In this document: piece by piece, positions 1-8,114 of the stretch
Layout of the letters: every line of letters begins with the position of its first letter
Position numbering within the stretch: the first letter of the stretch is position 1
NCBI RefSeq assembly: GCF_022511585.1
Contig: NZ_JAKWBN010000001.1
Location: 358,269 to 422,268 of the forward strand
Length of the DNA stretch: 64,000 nt
From: Shimazuella soli
Lineage (GTDB): Bacteria; Bacillota; Bacilli; Thermoactinomycetales; Thermoactinomycetaceae
Reading direction: 5' to 3'
Translations under genes and position numbers: made by a program
The notes under the pieces: model-generated
What the model was told of the DNA's origin: nothing
Database searches by the model: none
What the model saw: only the letters and a program-made list of their open reading frames with translations

Positions 1-1
1 T

Positions 2-1189
2 TTATTTTATAGCCTCCGAGGTGCAATATCGGAGTTTGAGAAAGCAAAGATAAAAGAGCGTACAAGTCGAGGACGTAAAGAAAAAGCGAAACAAGGAAAA
101 GTACTTCGAGATTTTATTATATATGGATATACATACAACAAGCAGACAGAACAATTAGAAATCAATGAGGAAGAAGCAAAAGTAGTAAAACTAATCTTCG
201 ATCTATTTACTAAACCGAATGATAAGGTAAAAGGAATAAATGGTATTGCAAAACTTCTCACAGCTCAAGGCATACCAACCAAAAGAGGTGCTAAAGTTTG
301 GCATCGACAAGTGGTGCGGCAAATCATATTAAATCCTGTTTATATGGGCGAATTTTATCAGAATAAGTGGAATACAGAAGGGATGCTGGGTAACCAATTC
401 CGCTCCAAGGAAGAAAAGGTATCCATGAAACTACGATCAAAAGAAGAATGGATAAAAATTTCTTGTCCTCCTATAGTTGATGAAGCTACTTATCACCATG
501 CACAAAAATTAATAAAAGATTCGAGAAGACGTTTTGCGAAAGAGAGTTTATATTCGTATTTATTAAGCGGGCTATTACGTTGTGGGAAATGCGGTAATAC
601 CCTAACTGGAAGAAAGGCAAGAAATTGGGGTAAATACGAGTTTGAGTATACGGATAAGAAAAATTATTCTGGAGCAAAACATCCAGGTTGTGGTTTTCGT
701 ATGAAGTGTGAGGAACTGGATACATATGTTTGGAAACAGTTATTAGAGTGGTTGGATCAGCCAGATGAGATTACAGCTACTATTGCAGATCGACTCACTC
801 CAGAAGATGAAATTGCAACATTTGAACAAGTAGAAATGGAAAGATTAGAGCGAGAGATTGAAAAGACGAAAAAGGCAAGGAAAAAGGTATTAAAACTATT
901 TGCATATGCAGATGATGAGGACATGACAGAAGAGGAAATAAAACAATCCATTCGAGAGCTGAAGGATAAAGAAAACGAATTGAAACAGAAGTTGTTGAAG
1001 TTACAGCAGAAAGTGAAACAAGATGAGGAGCATCATTATACAGCGGAAGTATTGAGGGAAGCAGCGGAGTATTATTTAAGCAAAAAGGGTGAACAAGAGT
1101 TAACACTTGAAGACAAACAACATCTAATCCGCCAAGTGGTAAGGGAAATAGTGCTGTATGATGATCGTGTAGAAATCTACACGTTTTAA
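2..1189 (+). CDS. SpoIVCA-type serine site-specific recombinase, C-terminal part (5' end outside the window)
   Basis: The reading frame is open from the window edge to the TAA at 1187-1189, so the N-terminal catalytic domain lies to the left of the window. The visible part starts in the resolvase domain (SEFEKAKIKERT, the end of the catalytic domain). It continues with the Recombinase domain (GAKVWHRQVVRQIILNP), a Cys-rich zinc ribbon (LLRCGKCGNTLTGRK, then GAKHPGCGF) and a long charged coiled coil (EKTKKARKK). It ends in IVLYDDRVEIYTF. From memory this order and many residues match B. subtilis SpoIVCA, which excises the skin element from sigK. A broken paralogue lies at 7548-8114. If the missing N-terminus is intact, this is the better candidate for an active sigK recombinase. 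The GTG at 311 is not a real start. A terminator-like hairpin follows at 1566-1596. Confidence 0.85.
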   Translation, partial: LFYSLRGAISEFEKAKIKERTSRGRKEKAKQGKVLRDFIIYGYTYNKQTEQLEINEEEAKVVKLIFDLFTKPNDKVKGINGIAKLLTAQGIPTKRGAKVWHRQVVRQIILNPVYMGEFYQNKWNTEGMLGNQFRSKEEKVSMKLRSKEEWIKISCPPIVDEATYHHAQKLIKDSRRRFAKESLYSYLLSGLLRCGKCGNTLTGRKARNWGKYEFEYTDKKNYSGAKHPGCGFRMKCEELDTYVWKQLLEWLDQPDEITATIADRLTPEDEIATFEQVEMERLEREIEKTKKARKKVLKLFAYADDEDMTEEEIKQSIRELKDKENELKQKLLKLQQKVKQDEEHHYTAEVLREAAEYYLSKKGEQELTLEDKQHLIRQVVREIVLYDDRVEIYTF

Positions 1190-1207
1190 ATATATTTCTA
1201 ACTAAGT

Positions 1208-1418
1208 CATATAATGAGTGGCGATGGTGTTGTGCTAAGAATCTGTTGATATTCCAGTAAAACACCACCGTTGCCTCTTGCAGCTCGGATCTCTTCTTGA
1301 TCGCGGACAGTCGATGATCAATACGTTCGAGTGCCCTCGTCCGCAACTTCAGATCGTTCGACTCTTCGATTTCCTTCAACTCCTTGAGCCCGTAGTAAGC
1401 TTCTTGGAGGTTGAGACT
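1208..1418 (-). pseudogene. fragment of an unknown, relatively GC-rich coding sequence
   Basis: On the minus strand an uninterrupted frame reads LQEAYYGLKELKEIEESN, then RTRALERIDHRLSAIKKR. The amino-acid composition is plausible and helical, and GC is higher than in the neighbours. The frame opens right after a stop at the 5' side and its 3' side runs into the antisense of the recombinase, so neither end looks natural. I read it as a remnant of an imported gene. No family recognised. Confidence 0.35.
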
Positions 1419-1565
1419 TCACCATGGAAATAGGAAGGTTATCCTAATTTCTGTAGTAGTGCATAACTACAGTGCAGATACGAACGTTCTTTATAAGGAT
1501 CAGACTGTGTTCATATATAAAACACAGTCTGAAAATACTGGATAAACTTGAATTCTGTTCTTGAG

Positions 1566-1596
1566 GTGATCTTTTATTACTTGAGATCATTTTTCA
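1566..1596 (+). terminator. terminator-like hairpin after the recombinase
   Basis: TGATCT and AGATCA form a short stem followed by TTTTT. A second perfect 10-bp inverted repeat (CAGACTGTGT ... ACACAGTCTG) lies at about 1503-1531 without a T run. Between 1198 and 1719 I see only these hairpins and the gene fragment at 1208-1418. Confidence 0.4.
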
Positions 1597-1719
1597 ACAA
1601 ACCAACAAAAAATTAGCTATACTTTTAACCAGTTGTAAATATCCAGATGATGGGGGATGAATTTCAAATATGTATGATTCTGATCCCCCAAGCCCATTGA
1701 ACTCAACAGTATTATTAAT

Positions 1720-2301
1720 TTACTGTGTACTATCTAAGAAGACATGGTAGGCATCCAGGTATGCTGCAAGTAATAACGGCAGTGTAGGATGGGTTTCGTG
1801 CTCCATCAGACAGTATCGTTCGCTTTCCCAGATACTAGATCTTGTCCAGGAAGCTTTGATTTTGCTTGCGATATCCTTTCGTCCAAAAAGCCGTCCTCCT
1901 AGAGAATCATTTCGCTCGGTGCGCCAAGTCCAATAACGATTTCCCTCGATAGCACCAGCGGCTCCAAGCTCTTCGATTTGATGCGCCGTTTTAGCACGAT
2001 CGACGTTCAACAGGATTGTGCGGGTCATCAGTGACATTGGACTCAACGACCAGCGTTCAGCTAGCATCGGGACTACTGGTTCTTCGCATATCAGAAGCCC
2101 ATCTGTAGCTGATTCCGTAAGCTCATCTTGAAAGCATACTCGGATCTGAAATCGACCATTTTGACAAACTTCAGCAGCAAATGCGTCAATCTCCTCAAAC
2201 GAACGAATACTGATATGGTGTCCTTCTTTATTGATATCGATCACCTCTCGCCAGTAGGAGTCTAGTGCAATCGTTACATATAGAAGAGACTTGTTTTTCA
2301 T
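1720..2301 (-). CDS. hypothetical protein, 193 aa
   Basis: This is a complete ORF starting MKNKSLLYVTIALDS and ending LDSTQ. It is soluble, with no signal peptide, membrane segment or motif I recognise, and is Trp/Arg-rich in its C-terminal half (RYWTWRTER). The ribosome-binding site is weak (GAGGTGTG about 13 nt before ATG). Composition is slightly richer in GC than the flanking DNA, which suggests accessory origin. It stands alone between the recombinase region and the oxidoreductase. Function unknown. Confidence 0.55.
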   Translation of the reverse strand: MKNKSLLYVTIALDSYWREVIDINKEGHHISIRSFEEIDAFAAEVCQNGRFQIRVCFQDELTESATDGLLICEEPVVPMLAERWSLSPMSLMTRTILLNVDRAKTAHQIEELGAAGAIEGNRYWTWRTERNDSLGGRLFGRKDIASKIKASWTRSSIWESERYCLMEHETHPTLPLLLAAYLDAYHVFLDSTQ

Positions 2302-2425
2302 TGGGTAATTTAATCACACCTCACGAAATATTGAATAATTTGTAAACTATTTTTTTATCAAACCTAATTTCATCCCTTTCGAAGGATTAGGCAAAAATCC
2401 GCTAATTGGTGTATGTGATTAGTAT

Positions 2426-3397
2426 TTATGATTTATCTATTTGCAAAACAATTTTTCCGCGTACGTGTCCAGTCTCCAACAATTGGTGTGCTTGACGAAC
2501 CTGTTGAAGGGGAAGCACGGTTTGAATTTGAGTAGTAAGCATTCCCAAATCCACAATCTTGGCGATCTCAATCAATTGGGATGCGTTCGGTTGAACAGAA
2601 AAAAAGTAACTTTTAATCTCTTTTTCGATCGCGAGCTTACTGTTTAATTCAGACTCCAAATTTTTTACAATAGAAACAAAAGTACCCTGTGGTTTTAATA
2701 CCCTTACAGAAGGTTCTAAACTTATATCAGCGCTTGTAGTCGGAATACCATATAAAACGAGATCTACTTCATTATCACCGACTACTGCTTCTAATGATTG
2801 GCTGGTGTAATCAATAATTGTATCTACACCGAGTTTGCGCAAAAATTCAACATTATTAGCTGAAGCTGTCCCAATGACATGTGCTCCTTTCCATTTTGCC
2901 AACTGTACTGCAATATGCCCTACACCACCGGAAGCTCCATGAATAAGGATAGTTTGACCCGACTGAAGATTTCCTTTATCAAAAAGAGCTTGCCACGCTG
3001 TAAGCGCGGGCATAGGCAGTGCAGCTGTTTGTAAATGATCCATTGAAGATGGTTTTAAGGCAATTTGGCTCACGGGTGCTGTGGTAAATTCCGCATATCC
3101 TCCTCCGATATAAGGGAATCGAATCATTCCATATACTTCATCCCCTATCTTAAAATCTGAAACACCTTTCCCGATTTCTACGATTTCTCCAGAAATATCA
3201 TAGCCAAGAATAATTGGGAATGGATTCGAATCCCAGATCGATTTCGCTAAGCCTTGTCTTCCACGAAAATCAGCCGGATTCACACCTGCAGCATGCACGC
3301 GGATAAGCACTTCTTCAGAATCAGGTGCTGGTTTAGGAACCTCTTCAAAATTCAATGTATCGACATCTCCATATTGATGAATCTGTATAGCTTTCAT
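2426..3397 (-). CDS. NAD(P)-dependent zinc-less alcohol dehydrogenase / quinone oxidoreductase family
   Basis: This 323-aa medium-chain dehydrogenase/reductase has the GroES-like N-terminal fold (HAAGVNPADFRGRQG, ILGYDISGEIVEIGKG). Its Rossmann cofactor motif is ILIHGASGGVGHIAVQLAKW near residues 150-170. The catalytic-zinc cysteines of classic alcohol dehydrogenases are absent, as in quinone oxidoreductases (Qor/YfmJ-like). The likely role is NADPH-dependent reduction of quinones or reactive enones in the cytoplasm. The start ATG has GGGAGGGC upstream. An Rrf2-type regulator is encoded immediately upstream on the same strand, and a 17-bp palindrome sits in the promoter region, so redox- or electrophile-controlled expression is plausible (inference). 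Confidence 0.85.
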   Translation of the reverse strand: MKAIQIHQYGDVDTLNFEEVPKPAPDSEEVLIRVHAAGVNPADFRGRQGLAKSIWDSNPFPIILGYDISGEIVEIGKGVSDFKIGDEVYGMIRFPYIGGGYAEFTTAPVSQIALKPSSMDHLQTAALPMPALTAWQALFDKGNLQSGQTILIHGASGGVGHIAVQLAKWKGAHVIGTASANNVEFLRKLGVDTIIDYTSQSLEAVVGDNEVDLVLYGIPTTSADISLEPSVRVLKPQGTFVSIVKNLESELNSKLAIEKEIKSYFFSVQPNASQLIEIAKIVDLGMLTTQIQTVLPLQQVRQAHQLLETGHVRGKIVLQIDKS

Positions 3398-3430
3398 AAT
3401 AAGCCCTCCCGTTGATCGCCATTCGATATA

Positions 3431-3447
3431 ATTGTTACTATTACAAT
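3431..3447. promoter_or_regulatory. palindromic operator candidate upstream of the oxidoreductase
   Basis: ATTGTTACTATTACAAT is a 17-bp near-perfect palindrome about 35 bp upstream of the oxidoreductase start. It lies between that gene and the Rrf2 gene. It is a candidate site for the neighbouring Rrf2 protein or another regulator. Confidence 0.4.
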
Positions 3448-3532
3448 CACAGTTTAATCCGATAACTGTTACTGTGTCAAGCTCAGTAAAAAGAAAAAAA
3501 TAAAAAATCCCCTTTCACAAAAGAAAGGCGGA

Positions 3533-3964
3533 TTATACAAGATGATCGATGATCGATTCTTGTTCGTCTAACATAGAAGCGATTGTATATTGTTCTAAAA
3601 TAACGAGTAGAGCCGCTTCAAATTCATCAGATATTTGATTTAATATATACTGAACTTGTCTGTTTTCTTGCAGACTATCAGTCTTTTCTGATGGATTGAC
3701 TTGTTTCACTGCAAGATATACTTCAGAAAGTTTAATATGATGAGCTGGTCGTGCAAGTCGATATCCACCTGATCGCCCTTCACGAGCATTCACAATGTTA
3801 GCGGGAAGAAGCTGGGACATTACTCTACGAAGAAATGCCGCGTGTGTTTTTAGTTCTTGCGCAATTGAACTACTAGAACAGGATCCATCCGATTCGGCAA
3901 TTACTACTACGGCTTGAATCGCAATACGAAACCATTTGGGAATGGTAAATAAGTTTGAGTCCAT
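3533..3964 (-). CDS. Rrf2-family transcriptional regulator
   Basis: 143 aa. The N-terminal winged helix contains SIAQELKTHAAFLRRVMSQL followed by AREGRSGGYRLARP, the hallmark RGxxGGYxLAR wing of Rrf2 proteins. The C-terminal helix is the dimerisation part. The cluster of three Cys that binds Fe-S in IscR/NsrR is absent. Only one Cys (DGSCSSS) is visible, so it is more likely a thiol-type sensor such as YwgB/CymR-like proteins, or not a redox sensor at all. The start is set at MDSNLF because GGAGG lies 7 nt before that ATG; a longer frame goes up to 3994. It probably regulates the adjacent oxidoreductase. Confidence 0.8.
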   Translation of the reverse strand: MDSNLFTIPKWFRIAIQAVVVIAESDGSCSSSSIAQELKTHAAFLRRVMSQLLPANIVNAREGRSGGYRLARPAHHIKLSEVYLAVKQVNPSEKTDSLQENRQVQYILNQISDEFEAALLVILEQYTIASMLDEQESIIDHLV

Positions 3965-4091
3965 GAAATCTACCTCCAGATCCATTGTAGCCACAATAAT
4001 GCTCAGATTTCAATGATGATTGAACTTTACCTATCAACTATTATCGTTAATTTTGAAAAGAACTACTCTCACATTCATCCAACAGAATCGG

Positions 4092-4341
4092 TACGTTGTT
4101 CATATTGTGGTTGGATCTCTATTTGATTCAGAACGCAAGAAAGAGCATGTTATTGATAATAGAGTTGATAGAATGCTTCCAAAACTCAAAAAAGGGGACA
4201 CGATTCAATTGAAATGTGGTCAGTATGGAGTTGTATAGTACATCAATCGTAGAATTAAAACATTATCAAGTGATATGTAAGGATGATTATCATGAGTTGG
4301 TTCCGTTTGAGGATGTGAAAAAAACCGTCAGTTTTTCATAG
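4092..4341 (+). pseudogene. broken small gene (KKGDTIQLK protein), copy 1
   Basis: The frame reads MLPKLKKGDTIQLKCGQYGVV, then meets a TAG at 4236-4238. It continues as YINRRI, and after a frame change as KDDYHELVPFEDVKK up to 4341. Joined, this would be a small soluble protein with an SH3/KOW-like pattern. The same gene start recurs at 6263, there also broken. Upstream codons (VVGSLFDSERKKEHVIDNRV) may belong to the same protein. Confidence 0.5.
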
Positions 4342-4362
4342 ATGAATTGACGGCTTTTTTTA
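4319..4362 (+). terminator. rho-independent terminator
   Basis: AAAACCGTCA pairs with TGACGGCTTTT and is followed by a T run. Confidence 0.65.
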
Positions 4363-4395
4363 TCTATATATGGAACTTATATTGTATTCGGATCC

Positions 4396-4641
4396 GGGTA
4401 GCGGAGTCACATTGCTGAATGCGAAAGTCTCAACAGCTACCCGGCGCCTCCGTTTAACTAGAAGGTGGCGGAGACTGGATGGACATCAACAATTCCCTCT
4501 AAGGAACTTGGTATCTGTTCTTATTACTCAACCTTTCCTGCATGTATCTGGCACGCGGGAACGGTCTTCCCGTCTTTTTTTCCAATGGATTGGGCTGGCG
4601 TGCGACCACAGAATGCACACTTGGATCGCGTTCCGCTACCC
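4396..4641. repeat. 246-bp GC-richer segment bounded by a perfect 10-bp inverted repeat
   Basis: GGGTAGCGGA at 4396-4405 is matched by TCCGCTACCC at 4632-4641. The interior is richer in GC than its surroundings and holds a further hairpin (CCTCCG ... GCGGAG). No clean reading frame or target duplication is visible, and several weak overlapping frames look like coding remnants. It could be a small non-autonomous element or the rest of a larger one. Confidence 0.35.
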
Positions 4642-4785
4642 TTTTTGACCATTGTTTAATACCCCTTAGTTGGGTTGAGAGACGGTTAGATATTTATCAT
4701 AACGATCTTTGAGGGAAAAGAAAATGGATCGAAAAACATTCAGAAGAGGAAGAAATCAATAACATATAAAGGGAGAAGGATGATC

Positions 4786-5073
4786 ATGGAATTTACAATG
4801 AGCCAATATGTTGTTAATACCGGAGTGGTAAAGGATAAGTATCTTCATCTCCGAAAATCTGTAGATCTTGATTTTATCCCACAAATAGGTATGTCCCTTG
4901 CCTTGGATGGAGATGGTTTCGAGCATGACGTTGAGCGAGTCATTTATGATGTGAAACAAAAACGTTTTACGATTGTTTTTGAAGATATTCGTGCACTCAG
5001 TTCGAACCAGTTTGATAGGTTTGTTAGTAAATTGAAAAGTAGTGGTTGGAAAGAACTTTATAAGCAACTGTGA
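4786..5073 (+). CDS. hypothetical protein, 95 aa
   Basis: A small soluble protein starts MEFTMSQYVVNTGVVKDK and ends WKELYKQL. GAGAAGG lies 6 nt before the chosen ATG; two codons upstream is another ATG. The C-terminal part (IVFEDIRALSSNQFDRF, then LKSSGWKELY) looks like an alpha/beta fold with a terminal helix. No domain recognised. It precedes the acetyltransferase gene by 63 bp on the same strand. Confidence 0.6.
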   Translation: MEFTMSQYVVNTGVVKDKYLHLRKSVDLDFIPQIGMSLALDGDGFEHDVERVIYDVKQKRFTIVFEDIRALSSNQFDRFVSKLKSSGWKELYKQL

Positions 5074-5136
5074 AAAGAAAACCGATAGATGGTATCTATC
5101 TATCGGATGAATCAGCTCGAAAGGAGACGATCGAAT

Positions 5137-5700
5137 TTGGATAATAATGACAAAACAATGAAACAATTTTGTGGACGCTCAGATGATGCTGAAAAAAACT
5201 TCAACTTTCAGCCACACTTGAAGAGCGAACTTATCGAGATCAGACCTTTAAAGGAAGATGATTTCACAGAGCTTTATGCTGTAGCATCGGATCCATTCAT
5301 TTGGAAGCAGCACCCACAAAAGAATCGTTACAAAGAAGATGAATTTAGGATCTTCTTTCGTGATGCCTTGAACTCAAAAGGAGCATTGGTGGTGATTGAC
5401 AATAAGACAAACCGTTTAATTGGGTCTTCCCGTTATCATGACTACAAAGAAGAGCGAAAGGAGATCGAGATAGGGTGGACATTCCTTGCCAGATCCCACT
5501 GGGGAGGCACATATAATAAAGAACTGAAACGGCTTATGTTAGCACATGCGTTCAAGTTTGTTGATACCGCCATTTTTTTGGTTGGGCCGAACAATTTCCG
5601 GTCACAACGGGCTGTAGAGAAGATAGGAGGAGTATTGTCAGGAGAGCGGCAAGACGCAAATGGATTGAAGAGTCTTATCTATCGGATTAAAAATACATAA
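5137..5700 (+). CDS. GNAT-family N-acetyltransferase (RimJ/RimL type)
   Basis: 187 aa from a TTG start that has AAGGAG about 10 nt upstream. The longer frame from 5089 lacks a ribosome-binding site. Family signs are IEIRPLKEDDFTELY at the start of the domain, LIGSSRYHDY in beta-4, EIEIGWTFLARSHWG in the acetyl-CoA region, and FLVGPNNFRSQRAVEKIGG at the C-terminus, typical of GNATs (N-x-x-S-x-x-a-x-e-k-x-G). It would transfer acetyl from acetyl-CoA to an amine. The substrate cannot be told; related proteins modify ribosomal protein termini, antibiotics or small amines. Confidence 0.8.
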   Translation: MDNNDKTMKQFCGRSDDAEKNFNFQPHLKSELIEIRPLKEDDFTELYAVASDPFIWKQHPQKNRYKEDEFRIFFRDALNSKGALVVIDNKTNRLIGSSRYHDYKEERKEIEIGWTFLARSHWGGTYNKELKRLMLAHAFKFVDTAIFLVGPNNFRSQRAVEKIGGVLSGERQDANGLKSLIYRIKNT

Positions 5701-5762
5701 CGATCAACTGAAATCTTAGCATGATAGAGCTTTGAGAAAGTCATCAAAAGACTAGTCGAATA

Positions 5763-5872
5763 AGATGAAAATAGCATATATCGCTGTAGTACAAGCATCT
5801 CATTTAAGCCTATATATTAGTTGGTGATGAGATGCTTGTTGATACCGGGTGAATGAGTGATAAACTCCGTCT
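5763..5872 (+). repeat. orphan copy of the recombinase leader region
   Basis: About 110 bp closely resemble 7384-7496, which lies just upstream of the broken recombinase gene. Both contain an inverted repeat, CAAGCATCTC ... GAGATGCTTG (here 5792-5801 and 5829-5838). No recombinase coding sequence follows this copy; similarity stops after about 5872. Confidence 0.65.
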
Positions 5873-5979
5873 TATTTTCTAGTTCCTATTGCTAAACTTT
5901 GGAAGATGGTTGCTCTAATATTACCAAGATTGAGATCCAATCAACTTAAATAATCCTGAGTATCCCCGTCACTTAACAT

Positions 5980-6022
5980 AAAACCACAGGATCTCTATGC
6001 ACTTTGAGATCCTGTGGTTTTT
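5980..6022 (+). terminator. strong hairpin with T tail
   Basis: AAAACCACAGGATCTC and GAGATCCTGTGGTTTTT form a long perfect stem. It can act on either strand. From 5701 to 6262 I find only this hairpin and the leader repeat. Confidence 0.6.
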
Positions 6023-6262
6023 ACTGCTATTTATGGGTGTTTGTGCTAGTTTTTTTCTCGTAAAGGTTTTTCATTCTCATTATTGCTATATCCGTGGAAG
6101 TTCTCACCTTCTTTGGCCTTTGTATTGATATAAACGGGATCATTAGATCTCGTTTATATTTATATTTCGTTATTCGAACTCTAAGGAGTCAAATCCGAAA
6201 AATATAGCTCGGTAATATGATGAGAAAAAAAGAAGACTATTTTATACATAGGAGTTGATCGA

Positions 6263-6430
6263 ATGATTCCAAAACTCAAAAAAGGGGACACCATTCAATT
6301 GAAAGATGGTCGTCGTGGAGTTGAGGAGTGTTGAAGGAGTGTTGTTTATTGAAAGTGCTGAGATGAATATGATACCAGTAAAAATGGTAAAATTAGAGAG
6401 TATCAAATACTTGTCCTTATATATGGGGTG
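6263..6430 (+). pseudogene. broken small gene (KKGDTIQLK protein), copy 2
   Basis: It starts MIPKLKKGDTIQLKDGRRGV with DNA nearly identical to copy 1 at 4171-4230. A partial tandem duplication (GTTGAGGAGT next to GTTGAAGGAGT) shifts the frame. Past it the frame continues VEGVLFIESAEMNMIPVKM to a TGA just before 6432. Removing the duplicated bases would restore about 55 codons, so the lesion is probably recent. The C-terminal half differs from copy 1. Confidence 0.5.
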
Positions 6431-6431
6431 A

Positions 6432-7124
6432 ATGATGTCTGATTTAATAGAAACCATTATAAGAACCATATTATCTGTATTCTTACTCATAATAAGCATT
6501 CATATAATTGGAAAACAACTCATTTCCCGTATGACTTATTTACATTATATTGTTAATATCACTTTAGGTTCAATTGCAGCTAACATCGCTTTTGAAACTA
6601 AACTTAACTTTTTTAATTTAACAGTTTCTCTTACAGTCTTTGTGACCCTTTCTGTTCTGTTGTCTCATCTTGCTTTAAAAAGCCATACCTTTAAAAAATG
6701 GATTATTGGACAACCTATTACCCTTATCGATAAAGGGAAAATTCTGGAAAAAAATCTATCTAAAACCAATATGAGTTTAGAAGTATTGACTCAAAATCTA
6801 AGAAAAAAAGATATTTTTGATCTGGATGAGGTAGAATACGCAGTGCTGGAAATGGACGGTGGATTGTCAGTTTTAAAAAAAACAATGTATCTTCCATTAA
6901 CTCGAAAAGACTTAGCATTCCAGAAATCTGACATTTCATTTCCAGTAGAATTGATTGTGGATGGAGAAATAATATTCAAAAATTTAATGAAAAAAAATTT
7001 AACTATGAAATGGTTAGAAAATGAATTGGCTAAACGAAAATTGGTATATAACAATGTTAACTACATGGTACTTGGTACAAATAATCAATTGTATATTGAT
7101 CTATATCAAGATCATTTGAATTAG
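6432..7124 (+). CDS. DUF421 (YetF/YdfR-like) membrane protein
   Basis: 230 aa. Three N-terminal hydrophobic helices (residues about 8-80, with GKQLISRMTYLHYIVNITLG) are followed by a cytoplasmic domain. That domain has the DUF421 signatures LIDKGKILEKNL, LRKKDIFDLDEVEYAVLEMD and a C-terminal YMVLGTNNQLYIDLY. These proteins occur in sporulating Firmicutes; some accompany SpoVA operons. Four DUF421 genes lie in this window (also at 21294, 22319 and 24900). This one stands alone, with no DUF1657 or SpoVA partner. ATGATG gives two possible starts. Molecular function is not established for the family. Confidence 0.85.
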   Translation: MMSDLIETIIRTILSVFLLIISIHIIGKQLISRMTYLHYIVNITLGSIAANIAFETKLNFFNLTVSLTVFVTLSVLLSHLALKSHTFKKWIIGQPITLIDKGKILEKNLSKTNMSLEVLTQNLRKKDIFDLDEVEYAVLEMDGGLSVLKKTMYLPLTRKDLAFQKSDISFPVELIVDGEIIFKNLMKKNLTMKWLENELAKRKLVYNNVNYMVLGTNNQLYIDLYQDHLN

Positions 7125-7547
7125 TATTGGGGCATGAGAGCAGCATCCGAACGATGAATCCCAATTTGCAAAAGACTGATGTGTTTTTGGAAGATAAATA
7201 AAAAGGTGGAATTCCCGCCTTTGCATTTTGTGATATCTCATATCAAATCACCGTTCTTCTCGTTCATATTTCTTTTGTAATGATTTGGGTTCTCTTCTGA
7301 AATACTCTGGAAGACCGTCTTCTATTATCTTCTGGCGTTGTAGTAACTGTTTTAAAAAGACACGTGGAAAGTCTAGAAGAAGACAAAAAATAGCATATGT
7401 CGCTGTAGTACAAGCATCTCTCGCATACCTATATATCAGGTGGTGATGAGATGCTTGTTGTTTTGATACAAGGTGAATTGGGGAATAAGCTCCGTCGGAA
7501 TTGTTATAATTTTCTTATCGAAAAGTACAGAAAGGAGAAGTTATGCG
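7125..7547. other. intergenic region with recombinase leader repeat
   Basis: Holds the second copy of the leader repeat (7384-7496), with arms CAAGCATCTC at 7411-7420 and GAGATGCTTG at 7448-7457. I see no gene in 7125-7380. Confidence 0.6.
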
Positions 7548-8114
7548 TTGATTGGAATTTACTCACGAGTGAGTACAGAAGAACAAGCGAAGAAGGGGTT
7601 CAGTCTCCAGGATCAGATAAAGGAATGCAGGAAGAAAGCCAACAGTGCAGAGATAATTGAATATATAGATGACGGGTTTTCTGGTGAATTTATTGATAGA
7701 TCAGCCCTTACGCAATTGAGAGACGATGCGCGTAAAGAGTTGATCAACTAAGTCATTTGCCTCGATCCAGACCGTTTATCAAGAAAACTAATGAATCACC
7801 TTATCATTACGGATGAGCTAGACAAAAAAGAAATCAAGTTGGAATTTGTAAATGGTGAATATGCGAAAACCCCAGAAGGGAATTTGTTTTATAGCCTGCG
7901 TGGTGCAATATCGGAGTTTGAGAAAGCAAAGATTAAAGAGCGTACAAGTCGAGGACGTAAAGAAAAAGCGAAACAAGGAAAAGTACTTCGAGATTTTATT
8001 ATATATGGATATACATTCAACAAGCAGACAGAACAATTAGAAATCAATGAGGAAGAAGCAATAGATGTAGTACAGCTGTCAACCGATCAGGTTGGCTGTT
8101 TTAATTTAAGATAA
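7548..8114 (+). pseudogene. SpoIVCA-type serine recombinase, N-terminal half with nonsense mutation and truncation
   Basis: The likely original start is TTG at 7548, with AAAGGAG about 10 nt upstream. It gives LIGIYSRVSTEEQAKKGFS, the serine-recombinase nucleophile motif (YSRVSTEEQ). An in-frame TAA at 7749-7751 interrupts RKELIN / VICLDPDRLSRKLMN. The frame then continues with FVNGEYAKTPEGNLFYSLRG and the same DNA as 3-178. Homology ends at about 8066, after INEEEA, and the last codons are unrelated. A further scrap of the gene lies at 9641-9692. The Recombinase and zinc-ribbon domains are gone, so this copy is dead. Confidence 0.85.

Noticed and set aside
795-1379. 194-codon minus-strand ORF
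   Set aside because: Most of it is antisense to the recombinase; only 1208-1418 looks like a coding remnant.
4370-4659. Two overlapping plus-strand ORFs of 92 and 64 codons
   Set aside because: No ribosome-binding sites, odd composition, and they cover the inverted-repeat segment at 4396-4641.
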